Assembly: GCF_900111885.1 (NCBI RefSeq)
Contig: NZ_FOKG01000013.1
Span: 160,629-224,628, forward strand
Reading direction: 5' to 3'
From: Amycolatopsis marina
Lineage (GTDB): Bacteria > Actinomycetota > Actinomycetes > Mycobacteriales > Pseudonocardiaceae
Length of the DNA stretch: 64,000 nucleotides
Part shown: positions 1-8,479 of the stretch, in pieces
Layout: every line of letters begins with the position of its first letter
Position numbering within the stretch: position 1 is the stretch's first letter
The notes under the pieces: generated by a model
Database searches by the model: none
The model's input: the letters and a program-made list of their open reading frames with translations, nothing else
Told to the model about the DNA's origin: nothing
Made by a program: the position numbers and the translations under genes

Positions 1-1908
1 ACCGGTGCGCAGGTACTCCTCGCGGATCCGCGAAACTATGAACACCTCGTAGTCCATCGACAGTCCGTAGACGATGCAGAACATCAGAATCGGCATACTC
101 GCCTCTAGGGTTCCCGTCGCGCTGAAACCGAGCAGGCCCGAAAGGTTGCCGTCCTGGAAGATCCACACCAGGACGCCGAACATCACCGACATGCTCAGCA
201 GGTTCAGCACGGTCGCCTTCAGCGGCAACAGGACGCTGCCGGTCATCAGGAACAGGATGACGAAGGTCAGCACCAGCACGAGACCGAGGACGAGCGGAAG
301 CCGGGAGGTCAGTTCGCCGCGCCAGTCACTCGTCTCCGCCGGGTTACCGCCGATCAGTACCTCGAACGGTGGCGCTACGGCGCGCACCCGTTCGATCAAC
401 TCCTCGGGATCGCCCGCAAGTGCTTGCTGGGACGGGATCGCGGTGAGGTAGGTGCCACCGCCCGCGTCGAAACGAGTCCGGTCCTGCCGCGATCCGGCGA
501 GCTCGCCTTCGACGAACGTTCCCGCCGCGGAGTCGACCTGCCCGATGCCGTCCACTCTGGACAGCGCTTCGGCGTAGCCTGCGACCGCTGCCGTGTCGGC
601 TCCCGAATTCGACGCGACCAGGTACAGCGCGTCGGACTCCTCCTGGGCGAAGTTGCTCCTGATCTGCTCCGCTGTACCACGGCTTGCGGAGTCGGCTGGC
701 AGGATGCGCGCGTCGGGCATGCCGAAGCTCAGGCCCACGACGGGGGCCGAGAGCACCAGCACGACGAGCAGCATCAGCCCGCCGCTGACCACGGGCCTGC
801 GCATCACCGCGGTGGCGAGCCGGAACCAGCCACCCCCGGAACCGTGTCGCACAGAACCCGGCCTGCGAGCCGCGCGATGACCGAGGCTCGCCAGCGCGGC
901 GGGCAGGACCACCAGTGCTCCGAGTACCGCTGTGACCACGACGAAAGCCCCGCCGTAACCGAAGGACCGCAGGAAGGACAGCGGGAACAGCAGGAGTGCG
1001 AGCAGGGAGGTCGCCACGGTGAGCCCACTGAACAACACGGTTCGGCCTGCCGTGGTCACGGCCACGACCACCGCATCCTCGACACTGCTGCCGCGGGCCA
1101 GTTCCTCGCGGAACCGGGCGATGAGGAACAGGCAGTAGTCGACGCCCAGCGCCAGGCCCATGACGAGTGCGATGTTGGCGGCGAACGTCGAAACGCTGGT
1201 GAACGCCGCGACTCCCCGCAACGCGGCGAGCGTGCCGACGATGGAGAAGATCCCGATTCCGAGCGTGACCAGCGCGAGCGCGAACCGCCGGTAGAACAGC
1301 ATCAGCAGGAGCAGCACCGCGGGGAGGATGATGATCTCGGCACGGAGGAAGTCCTGCCGCGACTGTGCGCCGATCTCCCGGAAGACCTCGTCCTGCCCGC
1401 CTGCCCGCACGCGGAGCGGACCGGACTCGCCCGCGTACTCGGTGGCGAGTTCACCGACGCGCTCGCGCGCCTCGTTGACCTCCCCAGGCACCCGGGCGAG
1501 GACGAGCGCCTGACGGGAATCGGTACTGCGCAGAGCCGGACTCTCCGCCCGAGTCCAGTAGGACCCCGCTTCGCCGACCCCCGGCTCGGCGGCGAGGGCG
1601 CGGGTCAGTTCCTCGCCCGCGGCGCGGATCCGCGGATCGTCGACGGTTCCCTGCTGGGCGGTGACCAGCAGCACGAGATTCGGCGGTCCGGTCTGGAACT
1701 GCTCGGCCAGCACACCGCGTGCGCGGTCGGATTCCGAACCAGGCGCGTCGATGCGGGACAGCGAAAGGGCGTTGAGTGCGCCCGCGCCGAGAATGCCGGT
1801 GAGCACGGTGACCAGGGCGGCCACCGCGAGCACCCAGCGTCGGCGGCGCACGGTGAACCTGCCGAGCCGTTCGAGCACGGGAGGACGGCGGGGCGGGGAC
1901 TCGGACAC
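1..1908 (-). CDS. MMPL/RND-family transporter, C-terminus cut off by window edge
   Basis: Inner-membrane RND transporter of the MMPL type, expected to export lipids or small hydrophobic compounds using the proton gradient. 636 codons are present, reading without a stop to base 1. The GTG start has GAGGAG seven bases upstream. An N-terminal helix (about residues 20-40) is followed by a periplasmic domain, a five-helix bundle, a second soluble domain and a second bundle. Both halves carry the Asp-Tyr pair used in proton relay: D257-Y258 in GVDYCLFL and D619-Y620 in SMDYEVF. The last helices and C-terminal tail lie outside the window. It is divergent from a TetR gene across a palindrome, so repression by that TetR is likely (inference). 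The substrate cannot be told. Confidence 0.93.
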   Translation of the reverse strand, partial: MSESPPRRPPVLERLGRFTVRRRRWVLAVAALVTVLTGILGAGALNALSLSRIDAPGSESDRARGVLAEQFQTGPPNLVLLVTAQQGTVDDPRIRAAGEELTRALAAEPGVGEAGSYWTRAESPALRSTDSRQALVLARVPGEVNEARERVGELATEYAGESGPLRVRAGGQDEVFREIGAQSRQDFLRAEIIILPAVLLLLMLFYRRFALALVTLGIGIFSIVGTLAALRGVAAFTSVSTFAANIALVMGLALGVDYCLFLIARFREELARGSSVEDAVVVAVTTAGRTVLFSGLTVATSLLALLLFPLSFLRSFGYGGAFVVVTAVLGALVVLPAALASLGHRAARRPGSVRHGSGGGWFRLATAVMRRPVVSGGLMLLVVLVLSAPVVGLSFGMPDARILPADSASRGTAEQIRSNFAQEESDALYLVASNSGADTAAVAGYAEALSRVDGIGQVDSAAGTFVEGELAGSRQDRTRFDAGGGTYLTAIPSQQALAGDPEELIERVRAVAPPFEVLIGGNPAETSDWRGELTSRLPLVLGLVLVLTFVILFLMTGSVLLPLKATVLNLLSMSVMFGVLVWIFQDGNLSGLLGFSATGTLEASMPILMFCIVYGLSMDYEVFIVSRIREEYLRTG

Positions 1909-2002
1909 GATGATCTCCTCAGGAGGCACGACTGGGAACGCGGTCTCCCGGCGGTGGGGACGCGCTAAGCTGAAAAAGATGAGTGATCGCTCGCATTCAA
2001 AT

Positions 2003-2020
2003 TACGAGCGTTTGCTCGTA
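2003..2020. promoter_or_regulatory. Inverted repeat, candidate TetR operator
   Basis: Perfect arms TACGAGC and GCTCGTA are separated by GTTT, midway between the divergent MMPL and TetR genes and 23 bp before the TetR ATG. Position and symmetry suit a site at which the TetR represses itself and the transporter. Binding is inferred. Confidence 0.6.
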
Positions 2021-2042
2021 TTTGTCAACCGAGGGAGGGCCG

Positions 2043-2657
2043 ATGCCGGGACAGCCGACCGAACGCAAGCGGCAGGCTCGCGGTCAACGCAGGATGGAGC
2101 AGCTCGCGGATGCGGCGGCGGAGGTGTTCGGCGAGGCGGGCTACGCGAAGGCGACGACCAACGCGATCGCCGCGCGTGCGGGAGTCTCCCCCGGGACGCT
2201 CTACCAGTTCTATGCGAACAAGGAGGCGCTGGCCGAGGCGCTGGCTCAGCGCTACCGCGCCGCATTGCGGGCCGCCCACGACAAGGCATTCGACCCCGAC
2301 TTCGCGACGCTGCCGCTACCGGACTTCGTGGAACGGATGGTCCGACCGATGATCGAGGTCAACCTCGCGAACCCCGGGTTCAAGGCGCTGTTCACCGCGT
2401 CGGACATGCCGGAACACCTGTCCGCCCCGACACGCCGGCTACATCAGGCGGTCGTCGGAAAGATCGCCGAGGTACTCGCCGCACGGGCACCGGAGCTGAC
2501 ACCGGAGCACCGGACGACGATCGCCGTCGTGTCCACACAGATCTTCGGAGCGCTGCTGGGCACCGTGGTGTCCGCACCCGAGCAGGAACGCGAGAAGTGG
2601 ATCACGGAGCTGAAACGAGCCCTAGTGGCCTACCTCAAGGCGAACCTGGAGACGTGA
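2043..2657 (+). CDS. TetR/AcrR-family transcriptional regulator
   Basis: DNA-binding repressor of 204 residues. The N-terminal TetR helix-turn-helix covers about residues 15-60 (ATTNAIAARAGVSPGTLYQF) with the usual YxFYxNKE end of the recognition unit; the rest is an alpha-helical ligand domain I cannot assign to a ligand. The ATG at 2043 is chosen because GGGAGGG lies just upstream. An in-frame GTG at 1983 would put the palindrome at 2003-2020 inside the gene and has no ribosome site. It is divergent from the MMPL transporter, which is its probable target. Confidence 0.9.
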   Translation: MPGQPTERKRQARGQRRMEQLADAAAEVFGEAGYAKATTNAIAARAGVSPGTLYQFYANKEALAEALAQRYRAALRAAHDKAFDPDFATLPLPDFVERMVRPMIEVNLANPGFKALFTASDMPEHLSAPTRRLHQAVVGKIAEVLAARAPELTPEHRTTIAVVSTQIFGALLGTVVSAPEQEREKWITELKRALVAYLKANLET

Positions 2658-2885
2658 GCACTCACGCCGGCAGGCGGCGCAGAGCCGCCGGGGGCCGACC
2701 TGCTTGACCGCTCCCGACGACCGGGGGCGCCCAGACATCCTGATCCCATTCGCATCTCGGTGTACACCGTTTCGAGCGACGTACGTCGAGATACGTACCC
2801 GGTCAGGGACAGCGGACCGATGTCGTTCCCCCGCCGCGACCGTAGCGTCAGGACGGTCAACGTTCCGTCTTGTCGGGGGAAACCG

Positions 2886-3410
2886 ATGCGCAGAAACAAA
2901 CTATCGATGGCCGCCTCGGTGGCCTATGTGTGGATCGCCATGGTGGCGTTCGGGGGGATTCTCGTCGAGACCATCATCATCTACCCCAATGTGTTCCACG
3001 ACGTGCCGCGCTCACTGGCCGAGTCGATGGACTTCTTCGTCGTGACCGGTCCCGCGGACTTCTTCCCGCCGATGGGCGCGGTGACCGTGCTGGCCGCGAT
3101 CACGACCGTCATCCTCCTCTGGCCGGCCCGGCGTGCGCGACTCTGGGTCGGCGCCAGTCTGTTGTCCCTTGTGGTCGGCGAGTTTCTCTTCTCCATGCTG
3201 TTTTTCTGGCCGCGTAACGACATCATGTTCGAGGAGGGCATCGCGGTGCACTCGGTGGAAGTCCTGCGGCAGGCCGCATTCGAGTTCCAGACCGGGCACT
3301 GGGTCCGGCTCGCGATGAGCGCGCTGACGGCCTCCCTGGCCTTCACCGGTCTGCTGCGCTACCACCGGGACACCATGGCAGTCGACGTCGAACCGGCCAC
3401 GATCCGATGA
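2886..3410 (+). CDS. Four-helix membrane protein, DUF1772-like
   Basis: Integral membrane protein of 174 residues with about four hydrophobic segments (roughly residues 8-28, 52-74, 82-104 and 136-156). The first-helix/periplasmic YPN motif and the conserved WPRN loop resemble DUF1772 (anthrone-oxygenase-like) proteins, but this is a judgement by eye. The ATG follows GGGGGA with good spacing. Its TGA overlaps the next ATG, so it heads a translationally coupled unit with a second membrane protein, and a sensor kinase and response regulator follow closely. That suggests its product may be sensed or controlled by the two-component system. Confidence 0.75.
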   Translation: MRRNKLSMAASVAYVWIAMVAFGGILVETIIIYPNVFHDVPRSLAESMDFFVVTGPADFFPPMGAVTVLAAITTVILLWPARRARLWVGASLLSLVVGEFLFSMLFFWPRNDIMFEEGIAVHSVEVLRQAAFEFQTGHWVRLAMSALTASLAFTGLLRYHRDTMAVDVEPATIR

Positions 3411-3880
3411 CGGGCAACGAGATGGCACAGAGCCGAGTACGGCGAGTAACCGGACTGTCCCTGCTCACCCTCATCGGCCTGGCCGCACTGGCCGTGCCAC
3501 GAGTGGTCGCACACGACCTCGATCTCGTCGGCCCCGTGGTCAACTCGGTGCTCGTCTTCGTGCCGATCGCGATCTGGCTCGCGGTCGTGCTGTGGAATCG
3601 GGCGCAACGGCCCTTCGTCGCCCTGCTCGCCGTGGGAATCGCCTACGGCGTCCTGGTCGCGGTGACCCACCAGGTGCTCTGGAATGAGTCGTTCCAGGGG
3701 GAGCCGCCCGCGCTGGGCGGCAACCTCGCCGGGGTGCTGGCTCCCGGGGCAGAGGCAGTGGTGTTGCGGGTCTTCGCGTTCTTCAGCAGTGTCCTTACCG
3801 GAACCGCTGTCGGGGCCGTGACGGGCGCGGTCGGCTGGCTGCTCGCCAAGCTCGTGCCGGGCTTCCGTCCACGACACTAG
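3407..3880 (+). CDS. Conserved integral membrane protein, function unknown
   Basis: 157-residue protein with four predicted membrane helices (about residues 14-32, 42-62, 66-88 and 112-148) and short charged loops; no enzyme motif is visible and I do not recognise the family. Its ATG overlaps the TGA of the preceding membrane gene (ATGA), so the two are probably made together. The histidine kinase start lies 16 bp downstream. It could be an accessory to the sensor or simply a co-regulated membrane protein. Confidence 0.7.
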   Translation: MTGNEMAQSRVRRVTGLSLLTLIGLAALAVPRVVAHDLDLVGPVVNSVLVFVPIAIWLAVVLWNRAQRPFVALLAVGIAYGVLVAVTHQVLWNESFQGEPPALGGNLAGVLAPGAEAVVLRVFAFFSSVLTGTAVGAVTGAVGWLLAKLVPGFRPRH

Positions 3881-3896
3881 TGCCCGACCGAGAAAG

Positions 3897-5087
3897 GTGG
3901 CGACGATCAGAAACCTCCTCCGCGACATGGTCCCCGCCGACCGGCGCGGTCTTGCGGTCGACACCGCAGTCGCCATGCTGGTGCTGGTCGTCGTCGGCAC
4001 CGCCATCTCGGCCAACTACGGTGACGAGTCCGCCGAGCCGGGGTTGCCCGCCTATGCCTTCGGCGCACTGTTCGGCGGGCTCATGCTCGTACGCCGCCGC
4101 TGGCCGGTCGCGACGCTGCTCATCACCGCGGTCGCCCTGCTCGGGTACTACATGCTCGCGTACCCGCCCATCGGCCTCGCCCCTCCGTTGGCGGCAGCCC
4201 TCTACTCCGCCGCCGAACAGGGCAGGGTGCGCTGGTCGATCGGCACGGCCTGCGCACTACTCCTGCTCTCCACGACGGTGCGGATCTTCGAGGGCGACGA
4301 CCTCGCGTACTTGCTCGGGCTGGAGTTCGCCACTTCCGCGGGTTTCATGGCCGCTGTCATCGCGCTCGGCGACAGCGTCCGGTCACGGCGGGGCTGGCAG
4401 ACCGCGTTGGCCACACAGGCCGAGGCCGCGGCGCTGGACCGGGAGCGGGAGGCCGCGAGCAGGGTCGAGCAGGAGCGCCTCCGCATCGCGCGCGATCTGC
4501 ACGACCTGCTCGCGCACACCGTGTCGGTGATTTCCCTGCACACCGACGTGGCCAGGGAGGCGTTGCGCGACGACCCCGCCACGGCCGAGCGGTCGCTGAC
4601 GGCTGCCCGCACGGCCTGCAGTGACGTGGTCCGCGAGCTGCGGGCGACCCTGAATGCGCTGCGGGCGCCGGACGGTGAGGAACAACCACCGGCGCCCGGC
4701 CTCGCCCGGCTGAACTCACTCGTCGAGGCCGCGACGGCTGCCGGGCTCGACGTCCGGCTCGACGTGCAGGGCGAGGCCGTCCCCCTGCCGGTGATCTCGG
4801 ACGTGACGGCCTACCGCGTGGTGCAGGAATCGCTGAGCAACATCCTGCGCCACGCGGACGCGCACCGCGTCGAGATCGACCTCGACTACCGCGGCGACTT
4901 CCTGCTGCTGCGGGTCGCCGACGACGGCAAGGGCGTCGCCCCGGACGGCGGAACCGGGACGGAAGGGTGGGGCATCATCGGCATGCGCGAGCGGCTCGCG
5001 CTTCTGCATGGCAGTCTTCGGGCGACGAAACAACAGGGTGGAGGATTCGTGGTCGAGGCCCACATGCCGCTACGGGTCGACGCGTGA
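3897..5087 (+). CDS. Sensor histidine kinase, NarL/DesK type (HisKA_3)
   Basis: Membrane histidine kinase of 396 residues. Five or six helices fill residues 20-155, followed by a short coiled segment and a HisKA_3 dimerisation domain with the phospho-acceptor His near residue 202 (RIARDLHDLLAHTVS). A HATPase_c domain carries the N box (SNILRHADAH), a DDGKG G1 box and a G2-like GIIGMRERL. The GTG at 3897 has an AAAGG just before it; an in-frame ATG at 3927 is a shorter alternative. The stop overlaps the GTG of the response regulator. With so little outside the membrane, the signal is probably membrane-borne. Confidence 0.93.
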   Translation: MATIRNLLRDMVPADRRGLAVDTAVAMLVLVVVGTAISANYGDESAEPGLPAYAFGALFGGLMLVRRRWPVATLLITAVALLGYYMLAYPPIGLAPPLAAALYSAAEQGRVRWSIGTACALLLLSTTVRIFEGDDLAYLLGLEFATSAGFMAAVIALGDSVRSRRGWQTALATQAEAAALDREREAASRVEQERLRIARDLHDLLAHTVSVISLHTDVAREALRDDPATAERSLTAARTACSDVVRELRATLNALRAPDGEEQPPAPGLARLNSLVEAATAAGLDVRLDVQGEAVPLPVISDVTAYRVVQESLSNILRHADAHRVEIDLDYRGDFLLLRVADDGKGVAPDGGTGTEGWGIIGMRERLALLHGSLRATKQQGGGFVVEAHMPLRVDA

Positions 5088-5743
5088 TCCGCGTGGTCCT
5101 GGTCGACGACCAGCAGCTGGTGCGGGAGGGGCTGCGAGCCCTGCTGGAGCGCGCCGACGACATCACTGTGGTCGAGGACGCCGACGACGGTGACGCCGCG
5201 TTCGAGGTCGTCACGAGACAGCGACCGGACGTCGTCCTGATGGACATCAGGATGCCCGGCACCGACGGAATCGCCGCCACCAGGCGGATCGTGGCTGATC
5301 CTGCCCTGCGGCACGTGCAGATCGTCGTGCTCACGACGTTCGACACCGACGAACACATCCTCGACGCCGTACGCGCGGGAGCCGCGGGATTCCTGTTGAA
5401 GGACGCCTCCCCCGAGGACATGCGCGAGGCGGTCCGAGTCGTCGCGCGCGGAGAGGCCCTGCTGTCCCCCGCTGTCACGCGGCGGGTGATGCGGGCGGCC
5501 GCGGCCAGCCCGTCGCCGCCCTCGGCGGACCGCCTCGCCACCCTGACCGAGCGGGAGAAGGAGGTCCTGGCCAAGGTCGGGGCCGGCTGCTCGAACGGAG
5601 AGATCGCGGGCTGCCTGCACATGAGTCCCGCCACCGCTCGCACCCACGTCAGCCGCCTGCTCGCGAAACTGGCCGCCCGTGACCGTGCCCAGCTCGTCGT
5701 ACTCGCCTACGAGACCGGACTGATCGTTCCCGGCGAACGGTGA
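5084..5743 (+). CDS. NarL/FixJ-family response regulator
   Basis: Partner of the preceding kinase, 219 residues. The receiver domain shows acidic D8-D9, phospho-accepting D54 (VVLMDIRMPG) and K106 (FLLKD). A LuxR-type helix-turn-helix sits at about residues 150-212 (LTEREKEVLAKVGAGCSNGE). The GTG start overlaps the kinase stop as GTGA, giving tight translational coupling. Some actinobacterial regulators of this type act on their own operon, so the two membrane genes upstream are candidate targets (inference). Confidence 0.94.
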   Translation: MIRVVLVDDQQLVREGLRALLERADDITVVEDADDGDAAFEVVTRQRPDVVLMDIRMPGTDGIAATRRIVADPALRHVQIVVLTTFDTDEHILDAVRAGAAGFLLKDASPEDMREAVRVVARGEALLSPAVTRRVMRAAAASPSPPSADRLATLTEREKEVLAKVGAGCSNGEIAGCLHMSPATARTHVSRLLAKLAARDRAQLVVLAYETGLIVPGER

Positions 5744-5824
5744 GCTCGGAATTCCGCTTCCGCTGCCGGTTTGCGCGCTCGTGCGGCGGGTAGTTCGACA
5801 GGTACCCACCGACGAAGGATTCGT

Positions 5825-6211
5825 ATGATGGACGTACCGCAGAACAGCGACCTGGATGCTGCGGCCGCCGATCTCGCCGCGCAGGCCGAACGGGCGACTC
5901 ACGGCCTGTATCACCGAACCTGCGGCGAGGAGTGCGTCGACGGTCCGGCAGAGGTCTACCACGTACTCGGGTCACTGAAGTTACTGGTCAACAGCCTCTC
6001 CCGCAGCCTGCCCGAGATGAGCAGGTGGCTCGAGCAGAAGATGTGGTCGGGCGAACTGGGCGACGAGGACAGCGAGGTGAGCTTCGAACGGCTCGCGAGC
6101 TCGGTGTTCGACGCGACCACGGCACTCGCGCGGGCCCATCTGGTCAGCGCTCAACTGGGGCAGGAACTGGAAATGGCCGAGACCGCCAGCAGGCAGCTCG
6201 CCAGCCCCTGA
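5825..6211 (+). CDS. Small helical protein, function unknown
   Basis: 128-residue cytosolic protein, acidic and almost entirely helical by composition, with two nearby cysteines in RTCGEECVDG. No signal peptide, membrane helix or known domain is visible. GAAGGA lies five bases before ATG 5825; a second ATG follows directly at 5828. It stands alone between a response-regulator gene and a convergent AhpD-like gene. I do not recognise it; similar Ala/Leu-rich helical proteins are common in actinomycetes. Codon use looks like that of its neighbours, so there is no sign of recent transfer. Confidence 0.65.
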   Translation: MMDVPQNSDLDAAAADLAAQAERATHGLYHRTCGEECVDGPAEVYHVLGSLKLLVNSLSRSLPEMSRWLEQKMWSGELGDEDSEVSFERLASSVFDATTALARAHLVSAQLGQELEMAETASRQLASP

Positions 6212-6227
6212 CCCTCCGTAATGCACA

Positions 6228-6818
6228 CTACGGCCGGGCCTGCCGGCCCGGCTGTTCCACACTCCAGGCGTGGGACCCGAGTTGCTCGTCGAGTGGCGCC
6301 GCGGTCAGCCGGTTCGCCAGCGTCGACATCGTGTACGCCCCGATACCCAGCACCACCTCGAGCGCGTTTTGCCTGCTGAAGCCCGCGGCCAGAAAAGCTC
6401 GTAGCGCTGCGTCCCCAACCGCGCCGGCGCTGGTGAGGACCGCGATGGTGAACTCACGGACCGCGGCCAGCCGGTCGTCTGCCGGGGCCCGTTGCTCACG
6501 CAACGCGACGGCGAGTTCCGAGTAGTCGTCTTCCTCGCCCATCGCGAGCAGTTTCGCCGTGTGCATGGCGACACAGACATGGCACCCGTTGCGGGTCGCG
6601 ACCGTCATGATCACCACCTCGCGCGCCAGCGGATCGAGCGTGGTCGTCTCGAACAACCCGCTGAGTTTCAGAAATCCGTCCAGCAAGTGCGGCGAAGTGG
6701 CCAGCCGCGCTACCGGAGCGGGCAGATAGCCGAAGCGCTTGCGCGTAGCCTCCATCGCCCGCTGCGCGGCGAGCGGCGCGGATTCGACGGTGTGGGCGGC
6801 GAACGTGTTCTCGGACAT
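6228..6818 (-). CDS. Carboxymuconolactone decarboxylase / AhpD-like protein
   Basis: 196-residue CMD-family protein. The AhpD-type motif is complete: E67, then C79-x-x-C82 and H86 in NGCHVCVAMH, which in AhpD supports alkylhydroperoxidase activity through the redox pair. GAGGGAG precedes the ATG. It is divergent from a MarR regulator with only 26 bp between the two starts, a typical arrangement for a gene derepressed by oxidants or phenolic ligands. A peroxidase or oxidative-stress role is more likely than aromatic-ring catabolism because no protocatechuate genes are nearby. Confidence 0.9.
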   Translation of the reverse strand: MSENTFAAHTVESAPLAAQRAMEATRKRFGYLPAPVARLATSPHLLDGFLKLSGLFETTTLDPLAREVVIMTVATRNGCHVCVAMHTAKLLAMGEEDDYSELAVALREQRAPADDRLAAVREFTIAVLTSAGAVGDAALRAFLAAGFSRQNALEVVLGIGAYTMSTLANRLTAAPLDEQLGSHAWSVEQPGRQARP

Positions 6819-6838
6819 GTGCTCCCTCGACTAATCTA

Positions 6839-6853
6839 GACAACATGGTTGAC
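6839..6853. promoter_or_regulatory. Candidate MarR operator over the MarR start codon
   Basis: GACAAC and GTTGAC flank ATG, giving a near-perfect dyad (five of six pairs) whose centre is the MarR initiation codon. A further GTTGTC occurs at 6878-6883 inside the gene. With only 26 bp between the divergent starts, occupation would block both genes. Inferred from symmetry and position. Confidence 0.4.
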
Positions 6854-7363
6854 CATCCACCCGAAACAGTAAACCAGGTTGTCGAATTTGCCAACTCCGC
6901 CGAGCCCGGCCCCGGCTGGGAACTGCCTCTCCTGCTGTTCGCCGGATTCCGCTCGCTGATCGACCGGCTGCACAGCGAACTGGCGGCGCAGGGGCACCCG
7001 GAGGTGCGCCCCGCCCACGGCTTCGCGATGCAGGCCATCGGCCGGGCCGGAATCACCGCGAGTGAACTGGGCAAACGACTCGGCGTTTCCAAGCAGGCCG
7101 CGGGCAAGACCGTCGATCGACTGGAACGTCTTGGCTACGCGCGACGCCTCGCCGATGACGCCGACAGCAGGCGCAGACTGGTTACACTCACCCCGAGGGG
7201 AATCGACGCGCTCACCCGCTCCGCCGCGATCTTCGAGCAACTGCGCGCCGAATGGGCCACGACCCTCGGCGACCGACGGCTGGGTGAGCTGACCGCCGGA
7301 CTGCGCACCATGGCTCCGGCCGACGGTTTCCGGATGGACGTGGCGGGCTGGTTCGGCAACTGA
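6845..7363 (+). CDS. MarR-family transcriptional regulator
   Basis: 172-residue winged-helix regulator. The helix-turn-helix lies at about residues 70-95 (ITASELGKRLGVSKQAAGKT) and the wing carries the hallmark DxRRRLVTLT (residues 108-118). The first 35 residues are an extension without recognisable features. The ATG shown has no clear ribosome site and sits inside a dyad, so the message may be leaderless. It is divergent from the AhpD-like gene, its likely target. An ECF sigma gene follows 27 bp downstream on the same strand and may be co-transcribed. Confidence 0.9.
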   Translation: MVDHPPETVNQVVEFANSAEPGPGWELPLLLFAGFRSLIDRLHSELAAQGHPEVRPAHGFAMQAIGRAGITASELGKRLGVSKQAAGKTVDRLERLGYARRLADDADSRRRLVTLTPRGIDALTRSAAIFEQLRAEWATTLGDRRLGELTAGLRTMAPADGFRMDVAGWFGN

Positions 7364-7390
7364 CAGTCCGGGATCGAGGGAACGAGGATC

Positions 7391-8371
7391 GTGACCAGTA
7401 CCGTCGACGACGATTTCCTGACCAAGGCCGACCCGCTGCGCCGGGAGCTGTTCGCCCACTGCTATCGGATGGTCGGTTCGGTGCACGACGCCGAGGACCT
7501 CGTCCAGGAGACCTACCTGCGTGCCTGGCGTGCCTACGACAGGTTCGAGGGCCGCTCCTCGTTGCGCACCTGGCTCTACCGGATCGCCACGACCACCTGC
7601 CTCACGGCACTGGAGAACCGGCAGAGGCGGCCGATGCCCACCGGGCTCGGGGCGAGCGCCCATCCTGATGACGACGTCACCGAGCATCCCGAGGTGCCCT
7701 GGCTGGAGCCGGTTCCCGACACCATGATCGGCGCGACGCGCTCCGACCCCGCGACCATCGTCGCCACGCGCGCGAGCACCCGGCTCGCGCTGATCGCCGC
7801 ACTGCAGCACCTGCCATCCCGGCAGCGGGCCGTGCTGCTGCTGCGGGACGTCCTGGCGTGGCGGGCGGCCGAGGTCGCCGACCTGCTCGGTACGTCTACC
7901 GCCGCGGTCAACAGCATCCTGCAGCGCGCACGGACTCAGCTCGGCCAGGCCGCTCCGGACGAGGACCAGATCACCGAGCCCACGACGCAGCACCAGCGCG
8001 AACTCCTCGATCGCTACGTTCAGGCCTTCGAGAAGAAGGACATACCCGCCATCGTCGAACTGTTCAGCACCGACATCGTCTGGGAAATGCCACCCCTCGC
8101 CGAGTGGTATCGCGGCCCCGAGCACGTGGGCAGGCATCTCGCCCTCCGCTGCCCCGGCGGAGCGGAGGACATTCGCATGGTGGAGACCAGCGCGAACGGC
8201 CAGCCCGCCTTCGCGCAGTACCTCCGCGACCCTGCCTTGCCGGGCGGTGACTTCCTCGCGTTCAACCTGCAGGTGCTTTCCTTCTCCGGGAACCGGATCA
8301 CGCACGTCGCCAACTTCCTCGATCCGGCCCTGTTCGAGAACTTCGACCTGCCGATGCGGCTGCCCGGCTGA
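7391..8371 (+). CDS. ECF RNA polymerase sigma factor with C-terminal SnoaL-like domain
   Basis: 326-residue extracytoplasmic-function sigma factor. Region 2 (about residues 15-75, with the conserved DAEDLVQETYLRAW) and region 4 (about 125-180, LPSRQRAVLLLRDVLAWRAAEVADLL) are followed by a SnoaL/NTF2-like domain (about 200-320, beginning LLDRYVQAFEKKDIPAIVEL). This is the architecture of the SigG/SigJ-like groups, in which the C-terminal domain modulates activity in place of a separate anti-sigma factor. No anti-sigma gene is adjacent, in agreement. The GTG start has GAGG upstream. A hairpin follows the stop. Confidence 0.9.
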   Translation: MTSTVDDDFLTKADPLRRELFAHCYRMVGSVHDAEDLVQETYLRAWRAYDRFEGRSSLRTWLYRIATTTCLTALENRQRRPMPTGLGASAHPDDDVTEHPEVPWLEPVPDTMIGATRSDPATIVATRASTRLALIAALQHLPSRQRAVLLLRDVLAWRAAEVADLLGTSTAAVNSILQRARTQLGQAAPDEDQITEPTTQHQRELLDRYVQAFEKKDIPAIVELFSTDIVWEMPPLAEWYRGPEHVGRHLALRCPGGAEDIRMVETSANGQPAFAQYLRDPALPGGDFLAFNLQVLSFSGNRITHVANFLDPALFENFDLPMRLPG

Positions 8372-8383
8372 CCTCGGCGGGTG

Positions 8384-8399
8384 CGAAGGGGTCCCTTCG
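8384..8399 (+). terminator. Short hairpin after the ECF sigma gene
   Basis: CGAAGGG and CCCTTCG are separated by GT, so the folded loop is effectively four bases on a six-pair stem. It lies 12 bp after the sigma stop and 10 bp before the DasR-type box. It has no T-run, as is usual for actinomycetes. Confidence 0.5.
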
Positions 8400-8408
8400 T
8401 CGGTTGTG

Positions 8409-8420
8409 TGGTTTAGACCA
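8409..8420. promoter_or_regulatory. DasR-responsive element (dre-like) upstream of chitinase
   Basis: TGGTTTAGACCA matches the core of the Streptomyces DasR site (TGGTCTAGACCA) at eleven of twelve positions and keeps the TGGT/ACCA dyad. It lies 60 bp before the chitinase ATG, where chitinase dre sites are usually found. It suggests repression by the GntR-family GlcNAc regulator DasR, relieved by glucosamine-6-phosphate. Inference from motif and context. Confidence 0.75.
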
Positions 8421-8479
8421 TTCGCGTTAAGTGGTCGCCGATCGTGTTCGGATCTCGCCGCACGAAAGGTGTTCCCACC

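Noticed and set aside
424..1968. Long open frame on the plus strand opposite the MMPL transporter
   Set aside because: Composition is Arg/His/Gln-rich without domain features, and the minus-strand frame encodes a clear MMPL protein with both Asp-Tyr motifs. It is a high-GC antisense shadow.
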